Shown piece by piece: positions 1-14,977 of a DNA stretch of 64,000 nt. The translations under genes were made by a program, and so were the position numbers. Each line of letters opens with the position of its first letter. Positions within the stretch are counted from its first letter, which is position 1. Location of the stretch: contig OZ024784.1 in NCBI GenBank assembly GCA_964017065.1, positions 16,845,152 to 16,909,151 on the forward strand, written 5' to 3'. The notes below the pieces were generated by a model, which was not told the DNA's origin, searched no databases, and was given only the letters and a program-made list of their open reading frames with translations. The DNA comes from Haliclona indistincta. Lineage: Eukaryota > Porifera > Demospongiae > Haplosclerida > Chalinidae.

Positions 1-40
1 ACCTCGTTAACTATACTCCTGGAGTTGTTTATTTCCTCAG

Positions 41-2504
41 CTCTGGTTGCTTTATCTATTCTCCGTATGCTGTCTTCTCGTGCACCTCTGCAGGACTGGT
101 TGAGCATGCTAGTGATTGTTGATGTGTTCACGTTATCTCACCCTTTCATTGCTCTGTTGCTTGGTAGAGACTGGTTGGGATTGCGTACTCTTCGATTCCT
201 TTATTTGACTGAAGCTGCAAATCTTTTCAGCATCTTTCCTTGGTGCAAAATTTCTCAAGACGTGCTGAAAGTTGTGAAGTTGGTTCTCACACTAATGAGC
301 ATATGGTTGGCTATGGCAGGTCTAGTTCAGACACTGGAAGCATCAGGAGATCCTTGGGATGATACCGGCCTCGTGCAAAATCTCACCTACCTAGAAAGTG
401 CCTATTTTATTATTGTGACCATGTCTACGGTTGGTTATGGTGACATATATCCAGTGACTGTTTTCGGACGAGTGGTGGTAACTGTGTTTATTATCACTGG
501 TCTGGTAGTGTATACTACAGCTCTGCCTGCTCTAGTGAATAATGCTGTAGCCTATTACAACACATCTCAGTTCACTGGTAACCATTGTGCTATTGTCAAT
601 AACCAGTACGTGGTGGTGTGTGGTCATGTGACAGCTATCAGTGCTGCAGGCTTTCTCAAGGAATTGTTACATTCCGACCGTCATGACACAACCACTCACA
701 TCATATTCCTTCATCCCGATATACCCTCTACTGAACTGAAGAGAGTGCTCAAGACCAACTATATCCGAGTGAAATATCTGATCGGATCACCTCTTTCAGC
801 TTGTGACCTGAATCGCTGTGGTTTACAGAAAGCTGGAGCCTGTGTCGTGTTGACAAACAGGCTTAGCAATGACCCACTCACTGAAGACAGAACTAACTTG
901 CTTCAAGTAGCCTCTATAAAGAACGCCTCTTCAAGCACTCTAGTAATTCTACAACTACTCTGTGGCTCCAGTAAAGAGCTGCTAGCCAGTATTCCCTACT
1001 GGAGCCGTCGTGATGTAGTGATCTGCTTCTATGAACTGAAGCTAAAGATACTTGTTCAGAGCTGTCTCACGCCTGGATTCACCACTTTCATCTCTAACCT
1101 GTTCCTTGCTTCTTCCCCTCGACACCTTCCACAGCAGATCAGCCTTTGGAAGACATTATACACACAAGGAGCATGCAAAGAGATATACTCGTCTATTTTG
1201 TCGTCTACCTTCAACGGCATGCGAGTTCCTGAAATAGCTCAAGTGTGTTTTAAAGAGTTTGGAGTCTTGCTGATGGCTGTAGTCAATGGTCATGGAGAGT
1301 TGCAGAGGGGTGTGGTACAGAATTGTTCCACCGGATACTTCATTGCAGATAGAGTACATGACATTGAGTGTGTCCGCTACTTTTGCATTAGGTGTCGAAA
1401 TAGACAAAAGCAACAGTGCAACTGCAATCTCTCTCAAGAGAGGACAATCCAGAGTTGCTTTACTTCTCCAGTTCAAGACATCTCTTATACTGTCGCTTCT
1501 ATGAGCACTTCTCCTCCTAATTTTTCGTGCTCTACTCCACTTCAACAATGTGCTGTTGAAAGACTATCCAACCACATTGTACTGTGTGTGTTTGCATCAG
1601 CTGATTCGACTAGTATCGGTCTTCATCACTTTCTAGCTCCTCTGTCTTCCACTTGTGATGTTGTCATTGTGTGCAATGAGACAAATTACCTGAATCAAGA
1701 GCTCTCTCAGTACCCTCGAGCACACCTCATCAAAGGGAGTCCTTTGGAATGGAACAGTCTATTGAGAGCTGGTGTTCAACGGAGCAGGTTGTGTGTGATA
1801 CTAACAGCTCCCAGACACATCAGGTATGCAGCCTGCAGGTGGGATAGATGATGTAATTGCATTAGTATGATGGGAGATACCGCAGGATGTGGTTTCCTCT
1901 TCATTTTTGTCATTCTCCTTTTCTGCATGTAATGCAGTGAGACGGCAGGCTGCAGTGACAAGGAAGCCATATTGTGTAGTCTGCTACTGCGCAAGAAGCT
2001 CAATAACAGAGTTGCAGTACTCACTGACTTCAGTACAGACGAACACACTCACCTACTAGGAATTCAGAATAGTATGTGTGAACCAGACCATTAATGTGAT
2101 CACAATTTAATTTGAACCTTTTCTTACTTGCAGACCAACCATTGTTTTTACAGGATTCTTTCGTCTTTGGGCAAGTTTTTGTCTCGTCAGTGTTCAACTC
2201 TATGACAGTAGTGGCATATCACAGCCCAGGGACTGTCACACTAGTAGAGAGATTACTGCAAGTCGATCGTCAACCTGCCTATGGCAATGTGATTCAGTTC
2301 TCATTGTCAAGTGAACTGCTTGCACAGTACGCTAAGCAACCATTTAGCAACCTCTTTCAAGACCTAGCAAGGCGGGATATCATATGCATCGGTCTGTATC
2401 GACAGCTGAATAATACTGCTGGTTACCGCTATGTTATAACAGCGCCAGAGCCAGATCTACAGCTGCAGAACACTGACTTGGTGCTAGCTGTCTTGTCGCC
2501 TTGA
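41..2504 (+). CDS. KCNMA1: Slo/BK-type large-conductance potassium channel (5'-partial)
   Basis: Potassium channel of the plasma membrane with a pore and a cytosolic gating ring made of two RCK domains. Exons read as about 41-1823, 1938-2071 and 2134-2504; a likely acceptor (tttcctcag) lies at 40, so the first transmembrane segments lie upstream of the window. Visible: S3-S4 (DWLGLRTLRFLYL), SGDPW turret, selectivity filter TVGYGDIYP, S6, RCK1 beginning YVVVCGH with IIFLHP, a Cys-rich linker (FCIRCRNRQKQQCNC) as in Slo1, and RCK2 ending RYVITAPEPDLQLQ. Oddities: the third S4 arginine of BK channels reads Y, and the acidic calcium bowl is absent at the exon 2/3 junction, where the 62-bp intron has no room for it. 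It could be an ancestral Slo1 or a Slo1/Slo3-type paralogue. The family is certain; the exact orthology is less so. Confidence 0.9.
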
Positions 2505-3012
2505 CAACCACTAGTTGGAATGTTATACCAACAAATATTGACTTGTTAATGAAATTATTTCATCACTAATATGGCACAGTAGACGACACAAACATTACTG
2601 GACAAAGTACACAAACACAATGTCAACAATGAGAACAAAACAAGACATTTGGATGAGTGAATAATGTCAAGAGAAAATTATTAACACGGAAGCACACTAA
2701 CATCATGAACAGATAGGGTACATTGCTCTTTTAAATATTAATATTATAAATAAATAAACTCAATATTCTGAAACAGTGAAGTTTAAAAATAGTCGAACTA
2801 TGATGTCATCAAGGACTGATCTTCAATAGTTTTGTTATGCTCCAGGAGCAAACAGAACAGAAAGATAAGGAAGTGGCATAAAAATAATGAATTTATGGGG
2901 TCTGGGGCATAGAAGTGATTAGGTGACTAGAATGTTTATGAATAAAGATGGGGAAGATGAGGTCAAATAAGGGGGTGTGTCCTTGCCTGGATTTACTAAA
3001 ATACCGCTGTTT
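2505..3012. other. AT-rich convergent 3' flank
   Basis: This is the space between the stop codons of the Slo channel and the SERTA gene. Overlapping plus-strand AATAAA signals lie at 2749-2758 and suit the channel transcript. I see no coding exon or RNA gene here. Confidence 0.6.
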
Positions 3013-3984
3013 TCATGCCATCAGTAAATTTACTATTCTGTCGATATCGTCAAGTGTGTCCGGTTCGGAGCTCTCTGGGGACAGTGAGAGGTGGGTTGGG
3101 CTCTCACTTGCTGAGCTGCTGTTAGAGCTTCCATTATTGCTAGTGGGGTCATCGGGAGCTGGACCACCTGTGTATGCGTGCAGTGAACAAGAGAGAGATG
3201 ACGGAGGAGAGCTGCGAGGAGTTTCTGCTACAGAAGGAAGTGAGAGAGTTGCTCTTGCATCAAAGTCATAAAGAGAGACGTCTACTTTGGCAAAGTCAAT
3301 AGGTGAGAGAGGAGAAGGTTCTTCTGAGAGAAGATCATTGGTACAGGTACTAGAACCATTTATTGGGCTATCTGATGAAATAGAGAGTGATCGAGGTTTC
3401 AAATGTTTGCTTAAGGGACCATTGCATTCTTCTCCATCAACTCCTAATCTTGATGCTGCACTTCTCTTGCATCCCGTGACCGGTCTACCATCAAAGTCAC
3501 TTTCATCTGTTTCAAGGGGCATTGTTTCTAACTGTTCGTATTGTGGTTCTAGAGATGGCAGAAGGCCGCCATTGGTTAACTGTGAGTTATTGCTTGTGGT
3601 TGAGAAAGGACTTCCAGTCTCTATCTTTGTCACTTTTACAGGAGTGGGAGGAGAGGCTGGCATTGAGAGAATGCCATGTTTGAATGTATTGTTGAGAAAC
3701 AGTTCGCTTTCTTGATCACCTATCCACATTACTCCATCTTCTCTCATTCCTCCGATCCCGCTGCCCATCTGTGACAGCACGTGCATCTGCAGTGATCTCA
3801 ATGCGTTGTTTATTAAAACGAAACGAAGTAGCCGTGGCTCGATGCCGTACTTGATCTGTTCTTGGTGAAGCTTGTGTATTGACAGGTCAAGCAGAATCTG
3901 TTGTTGTCTCTCGATGCTGACATGTGGAGTCATGTCGACTGGCGGAGAGTTCTGCTTGAGAGTAACACCTGAGTGCATCACCAT
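3013..3984 (-). CDS. SERTA-domain transcriptional co-regulator
   Basis: Resembles the SERTAD/TRIP-Br family, nuclear proteins that couple PHD-bromodomain and E2F/DP factors to cell-cycle transcription. The SERTA motif is near the N-terminus: a helix (RQQILLDLSIHKLHQEQ) followed by EPRLLRFVLINNALRSLQ, the pattern expected of the family. The middle is Ser/Pro-rich with a basic patch (GCKRSAASRLG), and the C-terminus is acidic and hydrophobic (LDDIDRIVNLLMA), like the family's activation tail. The first in-frame ATG is at 3984. A good splice acceptor (ctctcttgcag) ends at 3998, so at least one upstream, probably non-coding, exon exists; a short coding exon cannot be excluded. Everything seen is in one exon of roughly 320 codons. 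Confidence 0.75.
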   Translation of the reverse strand: MVMHSGVTLKQNSPPVDMTPHVSIERQQQILLDLSIHKLHQEQIKYGIEPRLLRFVLINNALRSLQMHVLSQMGSGIGGMREDGVMWIGDQESELFLNNTFKHGILSMPASPPTPVKVTKIETGSPFSTTSNNSQLTNGGLLPSLEPQYEQLETMPLETDESDFDGRPVTGCKRSAASRLGVDGEECNGPLSKHLKPRSLSISSDSPINGSSTCTNDLLSEEPSPLSPIDFAKVDVSLYDFDARATLSLPSVAETPRSSPPSSLSCSLHAYTGGPAPDDPTSNNGSSNSSSASESPTHLSLSPESSEPDTLDDIDRIVNLLMA

Positions 3985-3998
3985 GGATTCAAAAGTCT

Positions 3999-4907
3999 GC
4001 AAGAGAGAAAAGAGAGGAAATAATAGAGCTCTCCTGGTATAGAACTAGTGATGATTGGTTGTTCACTAATAAGCAAACCAAGTGTTAATAGCACAGTGAA
4101 ACCTAAAAGAAATATTCAATGTACTTTCACAGGGATAGTCCCTTAGTCTGACAGGACCTCTTTTTTAGAGGTCACTAAACTATAATAATCTGTTGATGTG
4201 CTACAATGAGCTGAATAAAGCTAAACAGACATGAAGCAGAAATAACAAACCACCCACATAACTAGAAAACTAATTGGATAATCTTCTAAAAAGAGACTGG
4301 CCGACTAGTTCAAGTATAAACACTAGATGATCTAAGAGCCGTCCACTTGCTATTATCCCACAATAGCACACCACTTATAACTGCCAATTAGACACGACAA
4401 GTCTTCGTTGTGGGTCAAATCACCTACTCTCAACCGCGGCCACCAACGTAAACCAAACAGTGACCCTACCACACACCCACAAAGCTCAGCTTCCTAGCTG
4501 CAGATCGAACGGTAGTGAGCGAACAATCGCCCGTTTGTGGGAGGCATAATCTACAAACACACGCACAAACAAACACACACCTGACTGACGATCGGCCCTC
4601 CTCGATCCAAGCCGGGATTGATCGCGAGCTTTCGCTCATTGGGAGACCAGTCGAGACGACGACTGAGAGTGCAAATCAGCAATGTCAGCTTCTTGATGAT
4701 CTTGCACAACGAGTCCCTAGTGGTACAGAGAAACTCGTACACAACTCATTCGGAACGGCAAATCCGTTGATGTGGTTTCCTGGAATTATTTTTGATCTCG
4801 AGTACGAGTGCGGAAGTGAGCGCACGTGGGACCTCCCCACCCAAAATAACTCTGGTGTGGCTCTGAGCTACGAGACTGACTAGCTAGACGCCAGCAAAGC
4901 AGAGGTC
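3999..4907. promoter_or_regulatory. Divergent upstream region of SERTA and PGP genes
   Basis: About 900 bp between two divergent start codons. It must hold the promoter and 5' exon(s) of the minus-strand SERTA gene and the promoter of PGP. It also contains a degraded dispersed-repeat fragment near 4090-4195 and an ACAC-rich tract at 4554-4580. Open frames here (for example 4515-4883) resemble nothing I know and are probably chance. Confidence 0.5.
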
Positions 4908-6237
4908 ATGACGTCAGCAACGAGGCTCCAGACTTCTCAACAATGGAAGGATCTGTTGGATAGTGTAGACAGCGTGCTATTCGACTGTGACGGTAAGTCA
5001 GAAGACATGACATACTCGATAGTTACGTCCATCCCATTGCAACAGGGGTGTTTTGGGTAGGCGATCGTGATCCCATTGAGGGTGCCAAGGAAGCCGTGCA
5101 ATACATTCGAGACTTGGTCTGTGTTTGGAACTCATGCCGAATGTCTGCCTTAATGCCTTGTGTCTGCATTGCAGGGTAAGAAGGTGTGTTTTGTATCAAA
5201 CAATAGCAGCAAATCAAGAAAAGAGTACCTGCATAAGTTCCAGGCCCAGGGCATTGAGGCTCATCATGTTAGTATAAAGGGCAATTATGTCTTGCTTTTA
5301 AATATATAAACAACAGGAAGAAGTGTTTTCAACTGCTTATGTAGCAGCATACTACCTTCAGAAGACCTGTCAGTTTAGCGGCAAGGTGTATGTCGTTGGT
5401 ACCTCAGGATTCCGTCATGAACTGGAGCTAGCCGGTATGCAGGTTATCGGTGATGGAGTGAGCTACACACAAACAGGATAGCCTGTTCTGTTCACTTGAT
5501 GATTTTATTGCAGCCCGATCCAGTGATAGGTGGTCTCAATGATTGGTTAAAACTTGAGCTTGATCCCGATGTACGTAAGAAAAGTACTATTCAGCATTCA
5601 CTGTAACTTCCTTCCTTGATCAAGGTTGGAGCAGTTGTGGTAGGATCAGACCCACACTTTAGCTACATGAAGATGATAAAGGCCTCTAGCTATCTCGAAA
5701 GACCAGGTTGCTTGTTTGTGGGCACCAATCGTGATGGTAGACTGCCGACCAGAGGCCCAGTTGTCATCCCAGGTTTGCTGACAGTAAAATTACAGTGTTC
5801 ATCTGCTAATGTTTCTTGTTATCAGGAACTGGGTGTATTGTAGCATGTGTCAGTGCTGATGCAGAGAGAGAGCCGATAGTGGTCGGAAAGCCGTGTAAAC
5901 CTCTGTATGACTGCATTTCTGACTGGTACGTGTGATGCAAGGATTACTAATTTTGGATTACTCCAGCTATTTTCATTTTTAGCATGAAGATAGATCCTGC
6001 GCGAACACTAATGGTTGGAGACAGGTACTGCATGATGCTCCTATTGCTCCTAATATTACTTTCTAGTATAGGTTGAATACTGATGTATTATTCGGCAAGA
6101 ATTTTGGTATGAAGACTTTAGCAGTGCTCACTGGTATTACAGATCAGGAAATATTGGACTCAGCATCAGCTGAGCTCACTCCTCATTATTATGCTGACAG
6201 TATAGCTGATGCCATTAAAGCAAAGATTTCATCATAA
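4908..6237 (+). CDS. PGP: Phosphoglycolate / glycerol-3-phosphate phosphatase (HAD superfamily)
   Basis: Cytosolic haloacid-dehalogenase phosphatase that removes phosphate from 2-phosphoglycolate and glycerol-3-phosphate, a metabolite-repair enzyme. HAD motif I is LFDCDGVFW, with the intron falling inside it (exon 1 ends at 4992). Motif II is VSNNSSKS, motif III the lysine in GKPCKPLYD, and motif [13 protein letters not shown]. The cap-region signature DPHFSYMKM and GTNRDGRLP favour PGP over the pyridoxal phosphatase paralogue. The gene has short introns throughout. The start ATG overlaps a perfect CRE-like palindrome (TGACGTCA at 4909-4916). The end matches the family's usual [13 protein letters not shown] C-terminus. 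Confidence 0.93.
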
Positions 6238-6405
6238 GAATCTAGTGAATTCTGTTCTCTATTGCTGCACTGTTGTGCAATCATTAACACTAGGTAATTA
6301 TTATGGGCGTGGCACTCGTATAAACAGCTGGAGCGGGAATCTCGTTCGTCATGGTCTGAGCTAGCTATCCAGCCGTCTTAGTGAACTGTGGAGGAGTCCA
6401 CAGTA
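6238..6405 (+). promoter_or_regulatory. Short PGP-GTPBP2 spacer
   Basis: Only 168 bp separate the PGP stop codon from the GTPBP2 ATG, so the 3' end of one gene and the promoter of the next share this stretch. No canonical AATAAA is seen. Confidence 0.4.
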
Positions 6406-9400
6406 ATGGCGAACCCGCTATTGGATCTGTTTGGGGACTCGGAAGAGAAGGAAAGCGAGGTGACGACTAGCCTTCCTCCAGAGGTACACTCCTAGTAAAA
6501 CTTGTTAATGAGTTGGTGTTACCAACACTGTCATTGCTGCATTGTAGGTAGAGGAGGGGAATATTGAGTACAAACTAAAGCTACTGAATCCCAGTGCATC
6601 TCGTTTTGAGCACCTGGTCACTCAGATGAAGTGGCGCCTTCAAGAGGGACGAGGGGAAGCCATATACCAGATAGGTGTAGCCGACTGCGGGACACTAAAA
6701 GGACTGAGTGAGGCTGAACTGGACGCTTCTTTGGAGACACTGTCAAGAATGGCGCATAGGTATGTATCATGTTCACCAGTAAGCAAACTATTTCTACATG
6801 TAAACAAACTGAAATGCTGAGCTTCCTCCCACTCATCTTGTTCATTGGATGTTGTCAAACTTGTATTAGTGCTTCACTACCAATCTGCACCCACCACTCT
6901 CAAGCTGCCTGTACCTTGCACCCATACTGTAACCGAACTTTGGTCTGACCCTACATCATGTCAACTTTAAACCCACTCTAAACTGTAGTATTTGGTGTTG
7001 ATTGCATCACTTTCTTTCTCAGACTAGGAGCTACTGCTAGCACGTTGAGGCGTAGACCGGCTCCCTGCTCATTGCACGAGCAAGTCAAGAGATATGTGGC
7101 TGAGGTATTAGTGCGGAAAGTTCCGGATGATCAGCAGGTAACACGTCTTACTGTGGATAACAACCATTTGGGTACTAGTTCATATTTTGTATTGGTTGGT
7201 ACCTACCTAGCTTTGCTTATGTCCCCCACTGCACCTCCCAGTTCAGTCAATGTTGTTGGTTTATGGTTTATGCTTGTATTGGTTGTCAACTATGGCTGCT
7301 AATCGAGTGCTCATTCCTGCAATTTTAGTATTCTACTCTTCCTGAATTGGATTTCACAAGTTGAAGTAGCTAATGATTTCTTTGTAAGCAGGTCAAAGTA
7401 AGGCAGGTTGGAACTGTTTACTGTTAATCAGTTGACTAGAGATGTCTTTACCTGCAAGAGAGAGACTCTCGTGAACTAGCCTGAAATAGAGACAATAGGT
7501 AGCTGGTGATGCAAGCACATCCTTGGTGTGTGATAGTGAGACAAATATTTGTTTTTTTGTGTGGGTTTGTGTGTGTCTCAGCATGTGGATTGAAGAGTGC
7601 ATGTATACCAGTTAGTGGGTGTGTGTATCTGAGTGTGGGCGAGTGCTTGTGTCTGTTGAGCTGTTGGTTTTGTGTTTTGAACCAGCAACTAAAGCTGCTG
7701 AAAAGAATACTTGAATAGACGTGCAATTCAAACACCAATTATTTTTTCTTTGCTTTAGTTTTTGGACACTCGTCTTGCAGTGCTCGGGAGTATGGAAGCT
7801 GGTAAGAGCACTCTACTGGGCGTACTAACCCAGGGAGAGTTAGACAATGGAAGAGGGAAGGCAAGGTTGAACCTCTTCAGACATCTCCACGAGATTCAGT
7901 CAGGTCGAACGTCTTCAATCAGTCATGAAATTATGGGTCTCACTTCCGCTGGAGAGGTAAGCGAAGAGGCGTGAGTGGTGTGATGTGTTGTTGTGTCTTT
8001 GTAGGTGGTGAACTATGCTACACACAGCAGTGCTGAAGAAATTTGTGAGGCTTCTGCTAAACTGCTCACGTTCATTGATCTGGCTGGTCATCAGAAATAC
8101 ATAAAGACTACAGTTTTTGGGCTCACTGCTGGCAAACCAGACCTTGCTGTGTTGGTCGTGGGTGCTAATCTAGGTGTAGGTCAGTGCGTAATGATTACAT
8201 TACTATTTAGCACACCAATAACGTCGCTGGGGATGTAGCTCAGTGGTAGAGCGCTCGCTTCGCATGTGAGAGGCCCCGGGTTCAATCCCCGGCATCTCCA
8301 CATTTTTGCTATGTCAACAAAGTCTTATTATATGTGCTGCCGATTTTTTTTTTGCAGTTGGAACAACCTGTGAGCACCTTGGTTTCTGCATTGCCCTGCG
8401 TGTTCCCACTCTAGTGGTGGTATCCAAGATAGACCTATGCAGCCAGCAGGTGGTAGATCAAACAGTCTCACAGCTTGAAGACCTGCTGACTAGCCCCGGG
8501 TGCAGAAAGTCGCCAAGAGTCATCAGAACTGAGAACGATGCGTACACAACAGCACAGCAACTAAATGAGTTGAGTTTTCTACAATTGCAATCATTCACCT
8601 TCTCTCTCCCACACACACAGAGTGTGTCCCATCTTTCTCATATCCAATGTCACTGGAAAGAATCTTGACCTACTGATCAAGTTCCTCAACACAGTTCCCA
8701 AGCAGCCCAGTGAAGAGGCTGAGCAAGAGAAGGCAGAGTTCAGAGTGGACGAGGTCTACTCTGTGCCCGATGTCGGCACGGTTGTTAGCGGTATACTAGT
8801 GCGTGGTGTGATAAGGGAGGGTGACTGTATGGTGGTCGGTCCTGGAGACGACTGCGAGTTCATCCCAACCAAGATCACCTCCATCCAACGATATCGATCC
8901 TGCTGCAGACTAGTAAAAGCAGGGCAGGCAGCAACTCTTGCATTAAATCATGTGGACAGGTCCACTCTTAGAAAGGTACTCCTCTCATTTATTTAGAGTA
9001 AAACATGCAATATTGTTATTGTCCTTTCTTGACCAGGGTACTGTACTGCTTGAACCAGATTGCACAGTTCAGGAGGGAGCTTTCAGTTGTTGGGAGTTTA
9101 CAGCTGATGTGTTTCTCCTTCAAAACAAAGGCTCAGGAGTGAAGAAAGGGTTCCAGGCAACAGTCTATGTAGCTAGCTCGATGCAAACTGCCACTATTGA
9201 GGACATCATGGACAGAGAAAACGTACGTGAAGTGTTCGACTCTTGACTTCAGTCAGGTGATTTTTTTACTTTTCAGGAGCCCCTGGTAATGTCAGACAAA
9301 GCTAGTGTGCGTTTTCGTTTCCTCAAGCACCCAGAGTTCCTCAGAGTTGGCAGTCGAATATTGTTCCGTGATGGACAGACCAAGGGAATGGGTCAAGTAG

Positions 9401-9438
9401 TTAAACTCCACAAAGCAGAAGAAACAAGAAAACAATAG
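6406..9438 (+). CDS. GTPBP2: GTP-binding protein 2 (GTPBP1/2 translational GTPase)
   Basis: Cytosolic EF-Tu-like GTPase of the GTPBP1/2 family, which acts in ribosome rescue and quality control. An N-terminal region of about 150 residues (from [12 protein letters not shown]) precedes the G domain: P-loop GSMEAGKST, the family signature [33 protein letters not shown], switch [10 protein letters not shown], and G4 [10 protein letters not shown]-Tu domain 2 ([16 protein letters not shown]) and domain 3 (ending [20 protein letters not shown]) follow. [12 protein letters not shown] and ISHEIMG look closer to GTPBP2 than GTPBP1. The intron between GANLGV and [10 protein letters not shown] holds a tRNA gene on the same strand. 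A plus-strand AATAAA lies at 9476-9481, just after the stop. Confidence 0.93.
8229..8300 (+). tRNA. tRNA-Ala-CGC: tRNA-Ala (anticodon CGC), nested in a GTPBP2 intron
   Basis: A 72-nt cloverleaf can be folded by eye. The acceptor stem GGGGATG pairs with CATCTCC (one G-T pair) before discriminator A; D stem GCTC/GAGC; anticodon stem CTCGC/GTGAG with loop TTCGCAT, giving anticodon CGC; T arm CCGGG-TTCAATC-CCCGG. Internal promoter boxes are present (A box TAGCTCAGTGG, B box GGTTCAATCC). A T5 Pol III terminator starts three bases after the gene (8303-8307). No intron and no encoded CCA. It decodes GCG alanine codons. It lies wholly inside a GTPBP2 intron in the sense orientation. Confidence 0.96.
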
Positions 9439-9552
9439 AAATATGTAGCAAATATTACCAGTATTATTTTATCACAATAAAATATATCACCATTTTTATA
9501 TATCCACTTATTTTTGCATTATTCAATCAAAAAGAAAAACAATAAAGAAATG

Positions 9553-11440
9553 TCACGGTCTCACTACTTCGATTTCCTGTGCCAATGGGCCGCTTAGAAC
9601 AAGCTCCATTCGAGAGGGATATAAAACCAGCAGTTTCTTAGTTTCAGCATCAATCACTCTAGCCTGCTCCACAATGAGCTGCTGTGGAGTTGAGGAGGGA
9701 GAAGCCTATGAGAGAGAGAAGGAGACAGGCATGGATTTGTGAGCTTCACTGTGTATGACTGCTGCTTACTGATGAAGGTACACTAACAAGTCCTCCTTTC
9801 AGCATGTCCACTAGCAGTGCATCCATGGTGGTCTTCGCATCAGCTAGATTCGTTGATGAGGTCACTTCAATCAGAACATCTTGGCTAGCTTCAGTGATCT
9901 TAATAAAGAAGAGCAAATATAATCACCACCAGTAGTAAGCTATGGATTGGGAATCATCACCTTGCAAGGCTCACAGTTGGTGAGAGGAGGGAGGGAAGTC
10001 ACAGTATTGTTGCTGTCACTGATGTACACCATTTGATTCTTGTCTACCATAGGGAGAAACCTAAGGAGAAGGTGAAGGTACAAAGGTGAACCAGACATAC
10101 TTGCTAAGTTGAGCTGCTTCAGCATCCACACTGTACACTTTCTTTCCTCCTCGTGAAGCATCAGGTCTGTTTTTCTCCAAGTGAGACAGAAAATGGGCAG
10201 CTGAGACTGGGTTCTTCCATCCGAGAGGTTGCAGTTTGATCTTGGCTGCCATTGCAGACGAATAGAAGAGAGGAGGAGACAGAGAAGCTAAGTCGTGAGT
10301 AGCAATAGTTGCTAGTCGCCGTCGCTTACACACTGTCTCGTGTAGCTTGGTCTAATAGACAAAACAAACACTCATACACAAGAGCCATAGTATACTGACC
10401 TGCAATGTGAGGAAGGATCGTACGGCGTCATCATCACCAAGATTCAGCTGACGCACAACAGCACACACCAAGTAGGGCCTCACAGCACGAGCATTCTGTG
10501 AAGCTAGGACCTCCACATATTCAGCTGGTCGAGTCACCTTGATGACGAGTTTAGAAGAGGAAAACTCCACCAAATCTTCCTCTTCCTCATTTTTGTCCTC
10601 TTCCTTGGGCTTACTGCCTTGTGACTCCTTTCCTTTTCCTTTGCCCTTCTTCCCTTTACCACCACCCTTTCCTCCTCCTTTAGATAGCTTAGATGTCAAG
10701 TAATCCAGGACCATTTTGGGTCGGTGAGCTCCAAACTGATCCAGCACCTTCAACAACCTCTTGTCTTGGAGTGGGTTGTCTTCATATCCCAGGAATCGTA
10801 GGCGAGAACAGCGACCGAGCTCACCAGGAAGAACGGTGAGTTTATTTCTTTTTAAATCCAACTGTTTGAGAGCAGTGAGCTGACAGACAGACTCTGATAG
10901 ACAGGTAATAACATTATCTGAGGCTACAATTTCAGCAAGCGTAGCACAGCGATAAACGAATGGCGGCAACTCAGTCAACTGATTGTTGACAAGATTGATG
11001 TGTTGGAGATTAGGAAAAATTTCATTCTTGAGATCAGCAGGCGGGAAGGAGTCCAGTGTGAGCTGGTTGTCCCCTAGTTGTATCGTCTGGACATCAGTGA
11101 GGTTATAGAGACCATTAGGGAGACGAGAGAGTCGATTGTGAGACACATCGAGCATCTTGAGTTTCGTCAGTTCTCTCAACTCCTCGGGGAGCGATTCCAG
11201 ACCGTTGTAAGTCAGGATAAGCTGCTGGAGGTTGTTGAGTTGAGATAGTTGGCTGTTCATCTCTCTCATTTCGGAAAATCCAGACAATAGAAGACGGTTG
11301 AGTCCTCTCACTTTGAACAAAGTGACATCACTCCATGATTGGATTGCCTCGACATCACTGGGTGACAGAGTGTCTTTCTTCACCGTTATTTCTCGCTTGC
11401 CGATTTTTGCAGCTTCTTTGAAAATACCATCCCAAGCCAT
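9553..11440 (-). CDS. LRRC47: Leucine-rich repeat protein with B3/4-like domain (LRRC47)
   Basis: Begins MAWDGIFKEAAKIGKREI. LRR units follow, for example LPEELRELTKLKMLDVSHNRL and LPGELGRCSRLRFLGYEDNPL. Next comes a Lys/Gly low-complexity linker (GGGKGKKGKGKGK) and an acidic stretch. The C-terminal half (TVCKRRRLATIATHDLASL, IKLQPLGWK, then a region ending RMELVLSGPLAQEIEVVRP) resembles LRRC47, whose C-terminus is related to the B3/4 domain of Phe-tRNA synthetase beta. Function is poorly understood; a ribosome or translation link has been proposed. The large first exon encodes all LRRs, with short exons after it. It converges on GTPBP2 (114 bp between stops) and diverges from MCM5 (165 bp between starts). 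Confidence 0.88.
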
Positions 11441-11556
11441 TACTGCTAGCAGAGTTTTACTGCTCTCAGCTCATGAGCCCACGTGTGATGGTGCAAGAAC
11501 ACGAGGGCGTGTCGCTACAGGTGTGGTTTGAGGTGTGACTGGCCGGCTGGAGAAAG

Positions 11557-11565
11557 TGGCGGGAA
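11557..11565. promoter_or_regulatory. E2F-like site between LRRC47 and MCM5
   Basis: The sequence TGGCGGGAA, 40-50 bp before the MCM5 ATG, matches the core E2F/DP motif. MCM genes are classic E2F targets in animals, so S-phase control of MCM5 from this 165-bp divergent promoter is plausible. LRRC47 would share the site. Confidence 0.55.
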
Positions 11566-11605
11566 TTTGGGGCGAGACGTAGACGACCAGAACTGAGAAA
11601 GCACT

Positions 11606-14906
<3,301 letters not shown>

Positions 14907-14977
14907 CCGACTAGTCTGAAACTGAGTCATAATGATTTTTAAATAACATAAACAACAAAATTAATGTCAGAGCGAAG

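Noticed and set aside
4515..4883. A 122-codon open frame before PGP
   Set aside because: No family resemblance, low-complexity start, and it lies in the divergent promoter region.
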